Source: Paramecium octaurelia (Eukaryota > Ciliophora > Oligohymenophorea > Peniculida > Parameciidae). From it: 64,000 bases of DNA. The stretch spans positions 653,331 through 717,330 of the forward strand of contig CAJJDP010000017.1 of NCBI GenBank assembly GCA_905182995.1, given 5' to 3'. Below the pieces are notes generated by a model that saw nothing but the letters and a program-made list of their open reading frames with translations, ran no database searches and had not been told where the DNA came from. This document shows, in pieces, positions 22,495 through 36,496 of the stretch. Position numbers and translations under genes: made by a program. How positions within the stretch are numbered: position 1 is the first letter of the stretch; each line of letters opens with the position of its first letter.

Positions 22495-25489
22495 TCAATT
22501 TTTAATAAATTATGATTTATCATTATGAAAGAGATTCTCTAAATTATATTCCTTATTAAACTTATGAATGTCCTTGTATTATTCCACTAGCAATTTTATC
22601 TTTTAGTAATTATGATTTCATACTTCGTAACTTTAGAATGTATCAAAGCGAAGAGGCTCTTTAAAATTTTCGAAATTAAATATAACTTAACTAGGATAAG
22701 ATATAACCCAATTCAATTTACTGTAATCCAATTCTCTGAATTTTATTTTCTTCTGCGGGTTTAAAAAATAAATTTTATTGGCTGAAAATCCCAAATACAT
22801 TGTAGCATGCACTTCCATTCCTGTTTGTTTAAAATAGGTTTAAGTTTGTTCATAGGTTTACACTTAAAAAATGGCCATGCTACCCTAAGTAAAGGTTTAT
22901 GAAGCATTGATAATGATCATCGCTGCCAAACATCTTTTGTCAGTAAATTTAAATTATGAATTATCCTTTTTTTACAGTCTCTCCACTCTATTTAATTACT
23001 AATATGATGAAACAAGTAATTTTTACACTAATTTTATCTAATTATTCATTCAATGAAACGATGCATTCCATCGTGAATTCCTTCCATTCAGAATCAGATT
23101 TCCCTGAATACACATCATGAGGTATAACTTTGGTGATTTTGTCTAGTTGCAAATTAGCGAGAGAAAGTTCAATTTTGTCTTGATACTGAAACATAAGAGA
23201 ATGTAGATTACCTTGATATGATAATACAGTGCAGCAAATAGACAGTAGTCTTTGAATCCTAAGTAGTACTTACCGTCATAAACATCTTCTAAGATAGAGA
23301 ACCCAAGATATATTAATCGAGTAGCGTCTTCTTTGTAATCAAATTCTTCTAGTTCTTGTGGCATATACAAATATTTCCTCATCTTAATGACAACACTCCT
23401 CTATAAATAAATTAGTACTCTGTGTTAGAAGCAGTTATTAATTATTCTAATTTATTGAGCCATCTATGGTTATTTTAGTATTCGTCATCGTAAGCCTTAC
23501 TAATTATTTCATCATCATCAAGAACTCTTTACTTTTTCAACTAATCGACCAAATACAATCGAAAATCTTTATAGTATATCAATTGATTATATCCAGCCAC
23601 AAATGGAAGTACCTCACTTACCCTGGCCTTATCGTCAACTCCAATCTCAGTAATAGTTCCATCAGGCATAGTAATAATGACTCGTTTCATATTTGGTTCT
23701 GTAGAGTATTTTTACTGCCAAATTACTACTCTGTTTGGTTAAACTTGAGCAATGCTTTTCTTTCTGCTTTCTTTTTCTATGCAAACTGCCTTTAAAATCT
23801 CACCAGCACTCATCTTCAATCTATCTATCAAGACTCCTTAGATTTTCAACTCATCTAGTCCATCCAAAGTAGTGTTATATTTACTAAATATTGATTTCTA
23901 TTGTTCAATTACTATTTAAGGTAACTCGAAAAAATTAAATGGTAACTCTAAAATTGATGTTAGACATACTTAATTCATTTAGTATCTATTTGTCCCCTTA
24001 GGTTTCTTTAGATTGTAGTAATGTTTATAAGAATCCTTCGATTACAAATTTGCGTTCTTCAATTGATTTTGTCTTTTAATAAGTTAGCCAACTCTAATTG
24101 GGGAATTTTGGAAATTCAATCATTGGATACTTTTTTGTATATTTCTAACACATAGCTTCAACTTCACTATATCTAACAAATATCTGGGATTAATTAACAT
24201 TTTTACATTTTAATAAACTTTATTAATGGAAATCTCGGTTATGTATTAAGTATGCTTCTAAAAGGACTGGAAATTTCTTTCCTCAGTTCCCACAATTACA
24301 ACTTGGACTGGATATCTCATAAATGTCAATTTTCCTGACTTTAATTCCTTTTAACATTCCTGTTCTCTATTCAATTGAATCAGCTTTTCAAATTGCTCGA
24401 TTGCTTTTTTCTTAATTGACAAGGACTCTGCAAAACATTATAAGACTTCTCCAACACCTACAATTTAAAACAAATTGCTAAAGTATTTAGTGTCTGGCTG
24501 ATCTTTCACAAAAGACAGTGAATCGAGTTTGACTTAATTAAATAATTTATTCTCATGAATCACAATTAAGAGATCGCTTAAAGCATGTACTTAAACAATT
24601 AACTCTTTATTTGCTTAGATAATGTTTAATTTCTCTTCAAATTTATAGATTCTCAATGGATCCGAGAGTAAATCCATTTTATTTAATTTAAATTGATCAC
24701 ACAACTCACTAATTTACAGTCTTCCAATATAAATATCAATAGATTTATTGTTCTCTTCATTAATGTCTCTAAAGTATTTGTGTAAGAATTTAATGTTCTT
24801 CATATCAGGGTGGTCGTCCTCAGTGTGTTTTTCCAAGTCTTTGAATAACAAAATGTATTTAGGCAATCTTTGGACTGGTTTGACTAAGAAACTAGACAAA
24901 TCCATCCCTCTTAATTCAGGACTTATGAGAGTTAAGAACTATTTGAACTTTTGGTCACTTTGCTTTAACTTATCAACAAGTTGATTAGATTTGCTAAATT
25001 AACTGCAATAATCGAAATAGCATCTGAATCCTCTACAACTAGCATTCATCAACTGTTTTGTGTTTCCTTCGAAAACAACCTTAGAATAATGAGATTAATT
25101 ACCCAATATGGTTTATACATTTCCTTAGCATTACCAATATATCCTTGATAGCCAAATTCTAAAGCTCTTAGGAATTCCTAATTCCATTACGCTATTTGGT
25201 TGCAATTCATAAATATCGTTTTGATATTCTCTTAATTGATGTATTACTAGGCCAATGGCAACACTTTCTCACTCAATATCTTGATATCATTGCAATATTG
25301 TTTTTCCGTGTTATAAATTTCAGCAATCACATTCTTTCTATATCTGTGATTCTTTTTAAGTTTTTGATATGCCTTGACATCTTGTTTGCCTTTGAACCAC
25401 CTTTATAATTTGGCTGCTGCTCTCTTGACTTTAACTGGAATGTTCTGTGAAGCAAGAGCCTGATTAGGTTAATTATTAGATTATATCAT
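22495..25489 (-). CDS. RhoGEF with DH, PH, PX and FERM-like domains
   Basis: About 930 residues. The N terminus has an IQ-like helix (AAAKLQRWFKGKQDVKAYQK), then a DH domain (VIAEIYNTEKQYCNDIKIL; LSSFLVKPVQRLPKYILLF is the signature helix) and a PH domain. A PX domain follows (EFPKFPNQSWLTYQKTKSIE, then ERKFVIEGFLQTLL). The C terminus is FERM-like: an F1 lobe (RVIITMPDGTITEIGVDDKA), F2 (RKYLYMPQELEEF..AALYYHIK) and F3 (ATMYLGFSANKIYFLNPQKK) ending in a helix. DH domains load GTP on Rho/Rac GTPases; PH, PX and FERM target membranes and receptors. The F1-F2 exon junction near 23390 is not resolved. Confidence 0.78.
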
Positions 25490-25745
25490 TAATAATAACA
25501 AATAAAAATATAGAAGCATAATTATTGAAAATTCACTTATTGGGAATCAAACCGATATTTTTATTAGAAGAAGCTGATTATTTGAATTTAAATTGCGTAA
25601 ATTAATTACTTCCACTTAAATTGATGTGTATGTGTATATATATTCTAAGAAATATGTAACGCGGGTGAAAAGTGGAAATATGGGTTTGCATTGGAATTCA
25701 GGATAAGGGAAATTGATAAAATATTATATAATAATTATATTATTT

Positions 25746-28700
25746 ATGGAAGAACAGTTGTTATAACCTGTTACTTATGGATCTGTGATCTATTTATCGA
25801 CAGAGAGTAATCTGAATAGTTTCATGTTCAGCGATGGATTCATGGATAAGAGTGTGAAACTTAAGAGCTTTGAATCCATTTGCTAAGTGGTAACTTATGA
25901 TTACTTAAGTAGGATTATTATGATTTTTCTTTCAGCTTATTCATGGTACTTCCGTTTTCAAGCATTCAATCATTCGAACATCAGGCCAATGTGATTTAGG
26001 AATGGAGAAAGAAATTGATTGATAATAATGAGAATAGTAATTATAGTTAAATATTTTAGAGCTGGAAAAAAGAAGAGAAGCAATACAGGAGATGTGGAAT
26101 AAATTAGAATCGGAATATTAATTCAATTTGGGTGTTATTCAGAAAAGTTATAATGCTTCCATATGCTTTGCAAGTAGTAACTTCATGTTGTTGCACATCA
26201 ACTCCCTCAAATTCCTCACTTTGTATCAGGATGACAATAACAATCTATTGTAACATATGAAGTAATTTTAATAGTCTTCAATTAACCGAGAATCCTGATG
26301 AGTGTTGTTTCTTCAACTTTGATCCCTCCTTGAAATTGCAAAGGGGTAGGTCTGACAATTTCGTATACGAGGATGAGATTGTATATATAGCATGCGCAAA
26401 AAAGTACAGCGGCAAGTCCCCTTACTTGAGCATAATTTAAAATGACACCATTATTGGTTTGATAGATTCAAAAGAGAATTGGAAAGTCAACATCTACGAA
26501 CAACCATTCAAAGAATCCACCTACATGAGAGTTGGCTCATGCGTTTGGATCTTGAGTTCTGAAATGCCTTTGTTCTTCACCTGCTAAAGACCTGAAGATC
26601 CCTATTATCAGATGTATATGACCTCCAGAAATCCCAACTTAGCCAAGGAGAAAAAAGGCATATTGTATGAGTGGTAACAAAATGACAAGAAGGATTTGAA
26701 GGAACAATTTCTTACTTAGCCCAGAGAATTGTTATTGGACGGATTGTAGATTCTATTGACTCTAATTAAAACGCCTAAAATTGGGTAGTCGGATGAATTG
26801 AGTCCTTTTGGCCTATGGAAAATAGAATCTAATAATGTTAAACTTGGAGGAGAGTTGAAATGGGATCAGACTTACAGATTAAAGAACATCATTACTGGAT
26901 GCTATTTGTCAGTTTAAGGGACTCCCTCCAATCCCAGATTAATGCCCTATAATAGAGCTAATACTAGTTCAAAGAATGCTGATTTTTCATGCACTGAATT
27001 TCGATTCGTGCCCATTGACAACCTAATTCAATACAAGGGAAAAACTAAGTCAATTTAGAAGATATCGAAGGACGCCTTTTTCATGATTCAACATGCAAAA
27101 AGTGGATTGTGGGTGTCACTCAATTAAAATGAAGGCATTTAACAACCCAATCTATTAGATTACGTTAAGGACATTAATACCTATAGATTTAGAGAAGCAT
27201 CTTTACAGTAAGTCTGGGAAACCTATTGTGTTACTGCAAGTTAGAAGTTGTTGATTAAATTCGCAGAATATCCGAAATCTGATATAGAGAGACAATAATT
27301 TGATTTTCTGTTTGAAAGAGTCAAGGAGATGATTCAATTTCTGAGTGAATTCTTAACCAACAGTCAGGTTGCCAATATGAGTTTAGAGCAGGAACCATTG
27401 CAAGTGTGTAGAGGAAGATAGGATAGATTTAAAGAGTAGTACTCCTTGGGCTTGCTTTGTTGGTTACTGATTGAGATATTTCCGACACTAGATGAATTTG
27501 AACTCTACCAGATCAATCCAGATGATGGATCCAAATGGACTCTTAAAAGAAGGAAGGGTCATTCTAAGATATGTATTATCATGTAATATTTCAATAGAAA
27601 ACACATCCATCAAATAGGAAACAGAAATCATCAAGAAAAGATACGAAATATGTTAATTGGGATATCACTTGTTAAGTATTGCTGCAACCAGGAACTAGGA
27701 TAACTAGCAATTCATTCTTAAGTTCCTAACCAATTTGAGTAATCATATAGGATTTGGTTCATTTGTGACTCAATCATTGAAATAATGTTTCAGGGACAAC
27801 AAAGAAATCCTAGAAGATTTGCATCGCCAAAAGATCAACGAGGTTGCACAGAACTAATATCAAGACATCTTTTAAGCCATGGCTCATAGACTGAAGCAAT
27901 TTGAACCTTATTACAAGGTGGAAATCTTGCAATTGCTTTCGGCATTCACATCTCAAGAACATTAATCAATATACATCAACTAAGAGAAGATCTTTTAGGC
28001 TATTGTTGAAAATAAGAATTTCCTCTTTGGTCATCTTATGAGAATAGATTACTTAGACAACAATCTTCTTGTGGAATACAGAGTTTTTGTTGAGAGGGAA
28101 TATGAAAGCAAATAACTGCAAATCCAGGAATTCTTCTAAAAACCTCAAGAATAACAAAGACAGATGTTTGAAAACAAATTTATTGATTATAGAATTCAAC
28201 AATACTTTTTAGAACAACTAAGACTTTATGGGAAGCTATGTTAAAATAGAAATTATGCATGTGTTAAGAATCTTTAGGAGTTACTACCCAGAAAGGCCTT
28301 GTTGCATTATTTGGGAATTCAAATCGACGATGAAATTAAGGCCATTTTATGTTAGCTAATATTAAATCTGTATATTGATCAAGAGCCAAGAAGTATAATA
28401 AACAAGCCAAGTTTCGTGAGAGTGTTGAATACTTCTAATTAAAGTGGGAAGGACGACATTACGGATAGATTCATAGAAATTAATTTAACAAATGATATTC
28501 AAGGAACCTATTAGATCAGAAAATGGTTATTAGAGTATTTGAAGGCCAAAATAGAATATTTAGATGACACTAATGTTAATGAAGATAAAACTACAAGCAT
28601 TTACAATGAGTTAACATATGAAGTAATTAGATGTTTAAGTCTTATGGTCAAATTTGGATTGTTTTCTAAGCATGCGAATTAATTGCTTCAAACTACATTG

Positions 28701-31700
28701 AAATTGAATAATCATAATATAGATTTAAATAATTTGGAGTATGATTTGAAGAATTTAGTTTGTTATTTGGCAAAACTATTGGAATACGATCACAATTACT
28801 TTTAGGAGTTGAAGGATAATCAAATCAAAAGATCATATATGGAAGAGAAGGAAGATTTGAAATACATGATAAATTTAAATATTTTTCAGAAGGCTAAAGT
28901 TGAGGAAGAGGAAGAAGAACAAGGAACCTCTCACAAAGAATAAGACCTTTCGTAGTCCTTCCCATTTTTGAAGCGATACACAAGTTTATTCAAACTAATC
29001 AAATACTTTACTACAAAAACATGTAAGTTTTAAAAGCAAAGCAAATTCTTCATCTTGATTAAAAAGGAAATTTGTGGCATTTTCCAAACTCTGTTAGAAT
29101 GGCGAGAAGATATACAAATTGGAAAAGCAATCAATTGGTTTTAGAAAAAGCACAGTGATTACTCAAACATAGAGGATGAGGAAATAGCAAATGAAATCAT
29201 GCCCAGTTTTAGTATTGAACCTGGCAAATACAATAAGGATGATGAGGAGGATAACATACATCAAGAAGAAGAAATACAAGACTTTGATCACATCCTTGAA
29301 AGACCCTTTGTTGAAGTCTTAATTTTGGCATTCTATTTTGCCTAGGATCCCGATTTGCAGAACTCAGTTGTTAATTTGCTTTACAAAAGATTCACATAAA
29401 GGAAGAAGTTGTTGTTAAATTTAAAAAAGGTCTCGCTTGTTTAGGCTGACAACAATTCCTATAAGCTCTTATCTACCTTAGTGAATGATATTAAGAATTA
29501 GATCAGTTACAGTCAGTCTTGGCTATAAATAATAGAATCTAATGTGTATGATGAGAAGGCAGAAGAAGCCTTGCATTAGACTGTTTAAAAGTTTGATTAA
29601 ATATTAAAGGAATTTGAGCAGAAGTGCGATGCTGAATCATTTAATATTAAATAAAAAATATTTAAGCATTTGGGAGGTCATAAGTTAATTTTGAAGTTTT
29701 TAGAATCAGGGATTAGAGTCATCTACTCAAAAATCAAGTACTTCCACATTTCTGCAGAAGAGGAGAAGGAGCAGGCTAACTTTGCCATCACTCCAGGGAT
29801 GAATAGGGCTAAAAATTTACCTCCTTTAAGTTTAGAATAGAAAAAGCCTGAATCTGCAGCTATCGAAAATTCAGATTAATATTCATATAGAAAATAATTC
29901 ATTTAGTATGTTATTAAGGTTTTTACAACTTGTCATTAAATTTTAAGTAAATTTGCGGAGGGGAATAAAAGTAATCAAAATTCAATTTACAAGATTTATG
30001 TAACATTACTTGATAAGCCTGTTAGAATTAATATTGGATAGGTAGCTTTCCTCAAATCCTTATATAATAATAATGTAGATCTGTGTTTAAAACCCTAAGA
30101 TTAATGTTTTGATTACGTACAGCATTTAATAAATGATCATGGTCATTAATATGAATTCTTGGAAGTGATGCTTGTGTTTTTAAAGGCATCGAAGGAGACA
30201 GATTCATAGAAAATATAAGTAGCCATAATGTCTAAGATTCTATCAAATTACAATTATTTTGATCCAACCAAACAAATCATTCCAAAAAGGGATTTGCCAC
30301 TCTTTTATGAAGACAAGCGCCAAGAAGAAAGGTAACTGATGTTTAGGAAGAAGTTTATCTAGTTGGTTAGTGGATGCATTGAAAGTGAAATAAGTGTTAA
30401 CTTTATTGTTCAACTCTAAGAGAATCTTTCAGTGAGATAACTATTATAAATGCTATTGTATGATACGAAATCACCAACTGGGTCTTTAGAGATGAAGGAA
30501 CAAATATTTTCGATATTGAAGATCTATTTTGAAAAAATTGACAAGGCTTTACATGATTTTTAAAGTTGCTGTGCTGAATTTACTAAATTATTATAAACTG
30601 TATCATAAAAGATGCAATAGCCCAGGATTTCAAAGGAAGATCAATCTTTCATTGCATTACAGATAGTCAAATTGGTTAATGTGTATTTTCTGAATTTTCT
30701 CAAAGACATTGGAATGATTTCTCTAAAAATGTTAGCCTAAGACTAAAGTATTCAAAAAGAGAAATTTATATTTTAATTTGCTTAGCAATTGGTTACTGCT
30801 TTGCCTAAATTTGAAAAATTACCTGCTTACAAGGCAGGATTCATGGAGTTATCCAATAATTTTAGTCTTCATCTATCTGAGGATTAATTCTCACAATTTG
30901 AGAATAATCATTAAGAGATTTAAATTAATAATAATCTACCAACACAGTTAATTCAGGAATAGGATTCCGAATAATATGATAAGTCATCTTCTTATGAATC
31001 ATGGAATGCGTTTGTCAAAAAAATATTAAGAAGTTCATCAATCAAGAAGGCAGTATTGAGTGAAAGAATGAAATTCAAAGAGGTCATCTTAAATGTATAA
31101 GACATTTTTGAGAAGCCTAAGGAGACCATGGATATTAGACTTAAGGATCTCATCATATCAAGGGATGATATCATAGTTAAGCTATTAAATTACATAGAAC
31201 ATTGGAAAGTCAGGAATGCCAGCAGACACACTGTGATTTTCATTATAAAATCTATAAGAGCATTATTGTAGATCAAGAATGAGAAATAACTAATAAAGAT
31301 GTAAATTCATTTGGATTCACTTAAAGCAACACAAATAGCTCTGAGACTGTATTGGAGTGATAAGGTGACTGAGGATCTATATATTTATCAATTAATAAAG
31401 TGGATCATCTCTTTGTTGGAAGGGGGAAACAAAGTAATTTAGATGAGCATTTTAAATTTAATGAAAATGAATTCAGATAGTGAAGCCTTCTTTTTAAAGA
31501 TATACACAATTCTAACAGAGTATATGACTTCAATGAGAAAGATAAGAAAGAAGGATGATCAGAAGAAAATTAGAAAGAGGAAATTCATTGCAAAAACGTT
31601 GTAGGTGATACAGTTGTTATGTGAGGGTCATAATAATGACCTTTAAAATTACCTCAGACAACAAGCTAATTCGAAAGTGTCATATGATATAGTGTCATTA

Positions 31701-34080
31701 ATGGTTAAATTGGTTATTTCAAATAGAATATCTGATGCAACATATGAATCTCTAGTATAGTGTTTAGACACTTTAACTGAAGTAGTTTAGGGTCCTTGCA
31801 AAGAGAATTAAGTTGTTATTGTAACTAGTAAATTTGTTTCTTGGAGTGTAGATTTGTTAAAAGAAGATCCCAAATTGTTTGAATTCAATAAGATAGATAT
31901 TCAATAGGTTAAATTAAAAAGATTGAAATTTAAGTGTACAAACACTTTGCTTAGTTTAATGGAGCTTTAAGAGGAAAATGATGAAATTATGAATCTTTTA
32001 ATTCGAAGTATTCCTATCACTGTTTTAGTTAATGAATTGGCTAAGTTCTATTTGCTATATACTTCAATCTATAAGAAGGAATATGTGGTGGAGTGTTTTA
32101 AAACATACGTGGATGAGAGTGACGAATTTGAATTGAAGAAAAAGAATTAATGTATTATTGAGTACGGATTCAACTTGTTCATCATAATCAATATTTTAAT
32201 GCTGAAGAATAAAAAGTCGTAAGAGGCAGATCTTGAAGAAATTCGTAAATTAATCGACGAGTATTAATTTGTCAACAAAAAATCTAATTAGGGGTTAGAA
32301 GGCCTATTAGATCTTAAAATAAATATAGATCTGAATATCAAAATCAATCTGCCTTTTGGGTAAGCGGAGGATGAGGAATCAAACGAATTGAAGAAGGCAT
32401 AGGAGATGAAAAAAGCTTAAAAAGATGCATACAAATTCTTCTCAGAAAATACGGTCTTTATAGAGATAGCAAGGGATGATTAACTCCATAGGATTTACTT
32501 CCCTTTATTGCCATAATGCAAAATGCTATCCAAAGAATCCAGAAAGGATTTCTGTGAATAGGTTGATCATTCATCCATTCGAGACAAATTAGTGTATTTG
32601 ATGACTTCTGCTGATCAGATGAGGAAAGTGATGGAACATGAAGAACTATTAAGAAATTTATTCAAGAGATTGAAAGTTGTGGAGTTGATTGCGACTCATA
32701 AATTATTATGGGAATAATTAGCATTTGTTACAAATGTTATTATTAATTTAGTGATTTTGTGTTCTTATGGTAATTATGCTTATACAGATGCTCTTCCAAC
32801 ACCCTTCCCAGTGAGTTTTAATGGTATTAAATTTTCACTAGAATGGGTTGTATAAAACTAACTATATTATGATTCCACTCAACCTGATACTGACTTGTTG
32901 TGGGATGCAAGATTAAATTAGCCTCGTCTATTTTACGTATCTGATTTTACTTGGACTAACACTCTCATAGTCATTTTGGGATATCTCAATTTGGGATTCT
33001 CATTATTGGTCATTACATTTTTTGCCATAAAGAAAGCACCCCTTTTGATTACTGACATGTGGGTTGAATTCCTAGGCAAACCTATGGGATGTATAGAAAG
33101 AACTATAATGAGTTTTGTAATGATAGTTAAATCATTTATTAATTGTTTAGTTGACTTTGATTTTGCATACTTTTGTGGATATATGGCATGCATTATTGTC
33201 GGATTAATTATACATCCATTTGCATTTGTATTGCTATTGGCTGACTTTCTGAGAATATCAACATTGAAGATAGTGATAAAAGCAATTTGGATCAGTAAAA
33301 TATAGATGGGGTTATCATTCTTGGTATTCTTGTTGGTCGAGTATTACTTTGCAGTTATTGGCTATTTATTCTTTTGGGATTAATACCAAGACCAATCTTG
33401 TTAAATTATGTGGAGGTGTTTCTTGTAGACATTCGATTAAACATTCAAAAATGGAGGAGCCATTGGAGATTATTTAGCTGATACGTAACTATAAGATCCC
33501 ACTGGCTCTTAATTGCCTATCAATTATTCATTAACTCCTTATCAATAGGATAGATTTATTTATAGATTTGTTTTTGATGTTCTTTTCAAATTTATTTTAG
33601 TGTTCTTGATCATCAATATGGTTGCTGGTATTATCATCGATACTTTTGGTGCCTTGAAGGATGAGATGCTTGAAAAACAATCGAATCTAGAAGACTACTG
33701 CTTTATCTGTGGAATTCAGAGTGAAAAACTGGATAAGAGTACACAATATGGGCATTATTCACACATCAAGAAGAATCATCATATGTGGAATTACGTCTAT
33801 TATAAAGTTTATCTATTTTTCAAACCAAAAAATGATTTATCAGGAAATGAAACCTATGTCAAACGACTTATGATTAATAATGAAATTGATTGGTTCCCAG
33901 TTAAAAAGGCAATAGGGTTTACGGACGAGGACGAGGAAGATGAAGAGTAAAATGAGGACAATCTATAGATAATTGAAGAAACTTATCAAGAGGTATTGAT
34001 TGAATAGATTATTTTAATAGGTCTAGGAACTTGAATAATTGGCTCTATCCACAAATCAGAAATTAAAAATATTCATTTGA
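25746..34080 (+). CDS. IP3-receptor-type intracellular calcium release channel
   Basis: 2736 residues with only five introns (25890-25912, 26037-26059, 26250-26274, 27573-27597, 33993-34020). The N terminus has beta-trefoil/MIR-type sequence (FMLLHINSLKFLTLYQDD; later RLKNIITGCYLSVQGTPSNP). A long helical solenoid leads to about six membrane segments from 32700. The selectivity filter is GGAIGD (33453-33470), close to the GGGVGD of IP3 receptors, and the last TM is followed by NMVAGIIIDTFGALKDEM. The C-terminal linker has CFICG..HYSHIKKNHHMWNY, the family's C2H2-like zinc element. Paramecium has many such channels on the contractile vacuole, alveolar sacs and ER. Whether it binds IP3 cannot be judged by eye. 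Confidence 0.92.
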
Positions 34081-34193
34081 AATAATCAGATTATAAGTAT
34101 TTGATTTTTCTATTTGCAATCTAAATATATATTCTATATAATAAAAATTCACTCTGAAAAGGTATTAGTTTCATTTATTTTATATTGTTTTTA

Positions 34194-35472
34194 ATGACCG
34201 ATATCGAGGATTTCTCTGACAATAGAGTTTCTTATCAGCGATTGTAACCAGAAAGATTAAAAAACACACTGCCGAGGTGGAGATTGTGGCTACACAAAAT
34301 AGATATATTTTCAGCTATTCCTACTCCTAAAACATATCCTGTTAGCACTAGAACAAGTATAATTGGAACTTGCATATTTATCTTTGTATTTGCTACTTAC
34401 GTGATATCGAGCTTTGTGTGTAAATAAACAATCAATTTAGTTTTCGTAATTGACAATGTGCCAAGATTGAATGAGTTTTCATAATTGGATGATTCTGTCT
34501 CCTTAACTGCAGGACCTGAAATAGCAATGCAATTTCTGTATGGCAAGGATGTCTTGAATGAATCCATCACTAATACGAGCATATTTAGCATCACAATGCA
34601 ACAGGTTATTAAATATTTGGATCCGGCTAAATAAGACAATTCCTCAACTTAAATACCTCTAAAGATTTGTTACAGCAGCGAAATTGATTGGATGCCTTAG
34701 AATGCCTCCAAACAAGCCTTTCTATGTCCCTAGGTTCAACTTAATTTATCGGGTCAATTATATAGATCAGAAGAATTCATTTATCCAAGAATACAGATAG
34801 ATTACTGTCCTTATCTGCATCCGGAGAAGAAGTTGCAATGCGAAACTGAAAAGTAGATAAGAAAAGTAAAACTAACAGTTAATTCATATAGGTTGTTGCG
34901 GGAGGGAGATTGTTCCTCTACATCAAGAATCAAGCACCAGATGTCAATTTTGTAGGGAAGAAGACCGAGGGCTTAAAATATCAAGTGTTTTAATACTTTT
35001 TAGTGCCTGGACTCTACAACAGAGCTGAGATTGTTCTATAGAAATAACTAGTATCAAGGACTGGTGATTACTTGACTTAATTTCAAACTAAGCATGAAGA
35101 TTATCTCTTAGTTAATAGACAATATTTGTATGTTACTAATGTAACTTAAAATGATGATGGTCGTGCAGTCACTGAGAGTTTATCAATTTATAAAGGGTAT
35201 TAGATATTTTTACGGTTGGATCAAGAAGTGAGAATTATATAGGTTGTTAAAGATACTATCATTGATGTAGTTGCCTAATGGGGAGCCTTTTATGGAGTTT
35301 TAGTTGGTGCTTTTGCCCTTTACTTCCTAAAATATAATTAAAACCAATTTTATAAAAAGAATAAATAATGGTAATTAATTTATTTAGTCCTAGGGCTAAT
35401 TTTGACTCAAATGAAGCTTTGTTTGAAAGCAAGCAATTAAATGAAACAGAAGGAAAATCCCCCATAGATTGA
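34194..35472 (+). CDS. Two-TM protein with large extracytoplasmic domain
   Basis: 409 residues, two introns (34866-34891, 35370-35392). After a 60-residue N-terminal stretch comes a first TM (SIIGTCIFIFVFATYVISSF). A 280-residue beta-rich domain follows with several Asn-X-Ser/Thr sites and cysteines, then a second TM (WGAFYGVLVGAFALYFLKY) and a short tail. Ciliates have a large family of two-TM proteins of this shape with no known function. For the last intron, a 17-nt version ending at the first TAG also keeps frame; I prefer the 23-nt version as normal in size. Confidence 0.7.
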
Positions 35473-35648
35473 GAAGACTCCAAATCTGATTTTTTTATTT
35501 ATTAAAATGAACACATTAAGGTTCAGAGAATTTAATAATTTTTATATCATTTGTAATAATAAGTATTCATATTCTTTTGAGCCACTTCTTCTAATCATTT
35601 TCTTTTTTCTGTTAGGTTTAGGTTACTTTATTTTTTTTATCAGCTTCG

Positions 35649-36298
35649 TCAATAACGATCTGAAAATCTATATGGATAATGTACTTAATTGTTTCCTTTT
35701 AAAATGTTTGCCTCCTACTTCAATGCATATATATTTGTTAGCAATTTGGCTCTTTTAAAATATTCGTCATAGTTTTCCATAAATAGTTTTCCAGCTTCTT
35801 CATTTAAGGAACTTTCTGGAAAGGGGACGATTAACAAACACTTAATAACTTCAAAGATGTTTTTTAATGACCATTAAAGAGGATTCCAATCTTTCTTTAA
35901 AGTATTGACACAAATCTCTCCCTTTTCTGACACATTTGGATGGAAGATTTTGGTATTAAATAAGCCTAACTTAATTAGTTTGGTCTACCTTTAGGTGCCA
36001 TCTAGGGGAATTGGGGTGGCAAAATCAGTTTGCATCTAAAAACACCTCCTTAGAATGGAGTGTCAACTAAAATTAAGAGGATGTATTTACCTGGACCATC
36101 AATATCTGCTTAAATGTCAAAAACATCTTATTCGTTGAAAATTACATGGACTCCTATTGGTGGAATAAGATATAAAATTACCATCAATTGGTTATTTGAT
36201 GATCATTTGCAATTGCTTAGCAATGACTGGGGCTAATTGAGGATTAATTTATGGCTCTTGAATCTATGATGTTTATAGGGATGAAATAGGCTTACCAT
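35649..36298 (-). CDS. UBE2S: UBE2S-type ubiquitin-conjugating enzyme E2
   Basis: 180 residues after four introns. The E2 core is clear: VHVIFNEQDVFDIQADIDGP, then [16 protein letters not shown] with the catalytic Cys, [20 protein letters not shown], and [20 protein letters not shown], the UBE2S-specific stretch. In animals UBE2S extends Lys11 chains with the anaphase-promoting complex. The lysine-rich C-terminal extension of the human enzyme is much shorter here. The ATG at 36296-36298 is followed directly by a 32-nt intron (36264-36295), so the first exon codes for the start Met only. The start is supported because the upstream frame has no other ATG. Confidence 0.85.
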
Positions 36299-36496
36299 TT
36301 TCACTAGTGGCTTAGTCGACTTTGAGAAAAATTTATTTAAATTATTTATGCTTAATCGTTAACAAAAGAGTTTTTAAGTATTTATGAAATTCACATTAAT
36401 ATCGTTTTTCATTTATTTTTTGAGATAATCCTAATCATCGCATTAGACACTCTGGAATGAGTTAATAATTGTATTGAATTTAATTGATTTATATAC

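Noticed and set aside
32933-33305. Overlapping ORFs on both strands (86 and 109 codons in the standard code)
   Set aside because: The + frame is part of the IP3R-type channel's membrane domain; the minus ORF is its antisense shadow.
35507-35758. A + strand hydrophobic ORF after the two-TM gene
   Set aside because: It overlaps the antisense of UBE2S and disappears once the final intron of the two-TM gene is removed, which brings in TGA at 35470.
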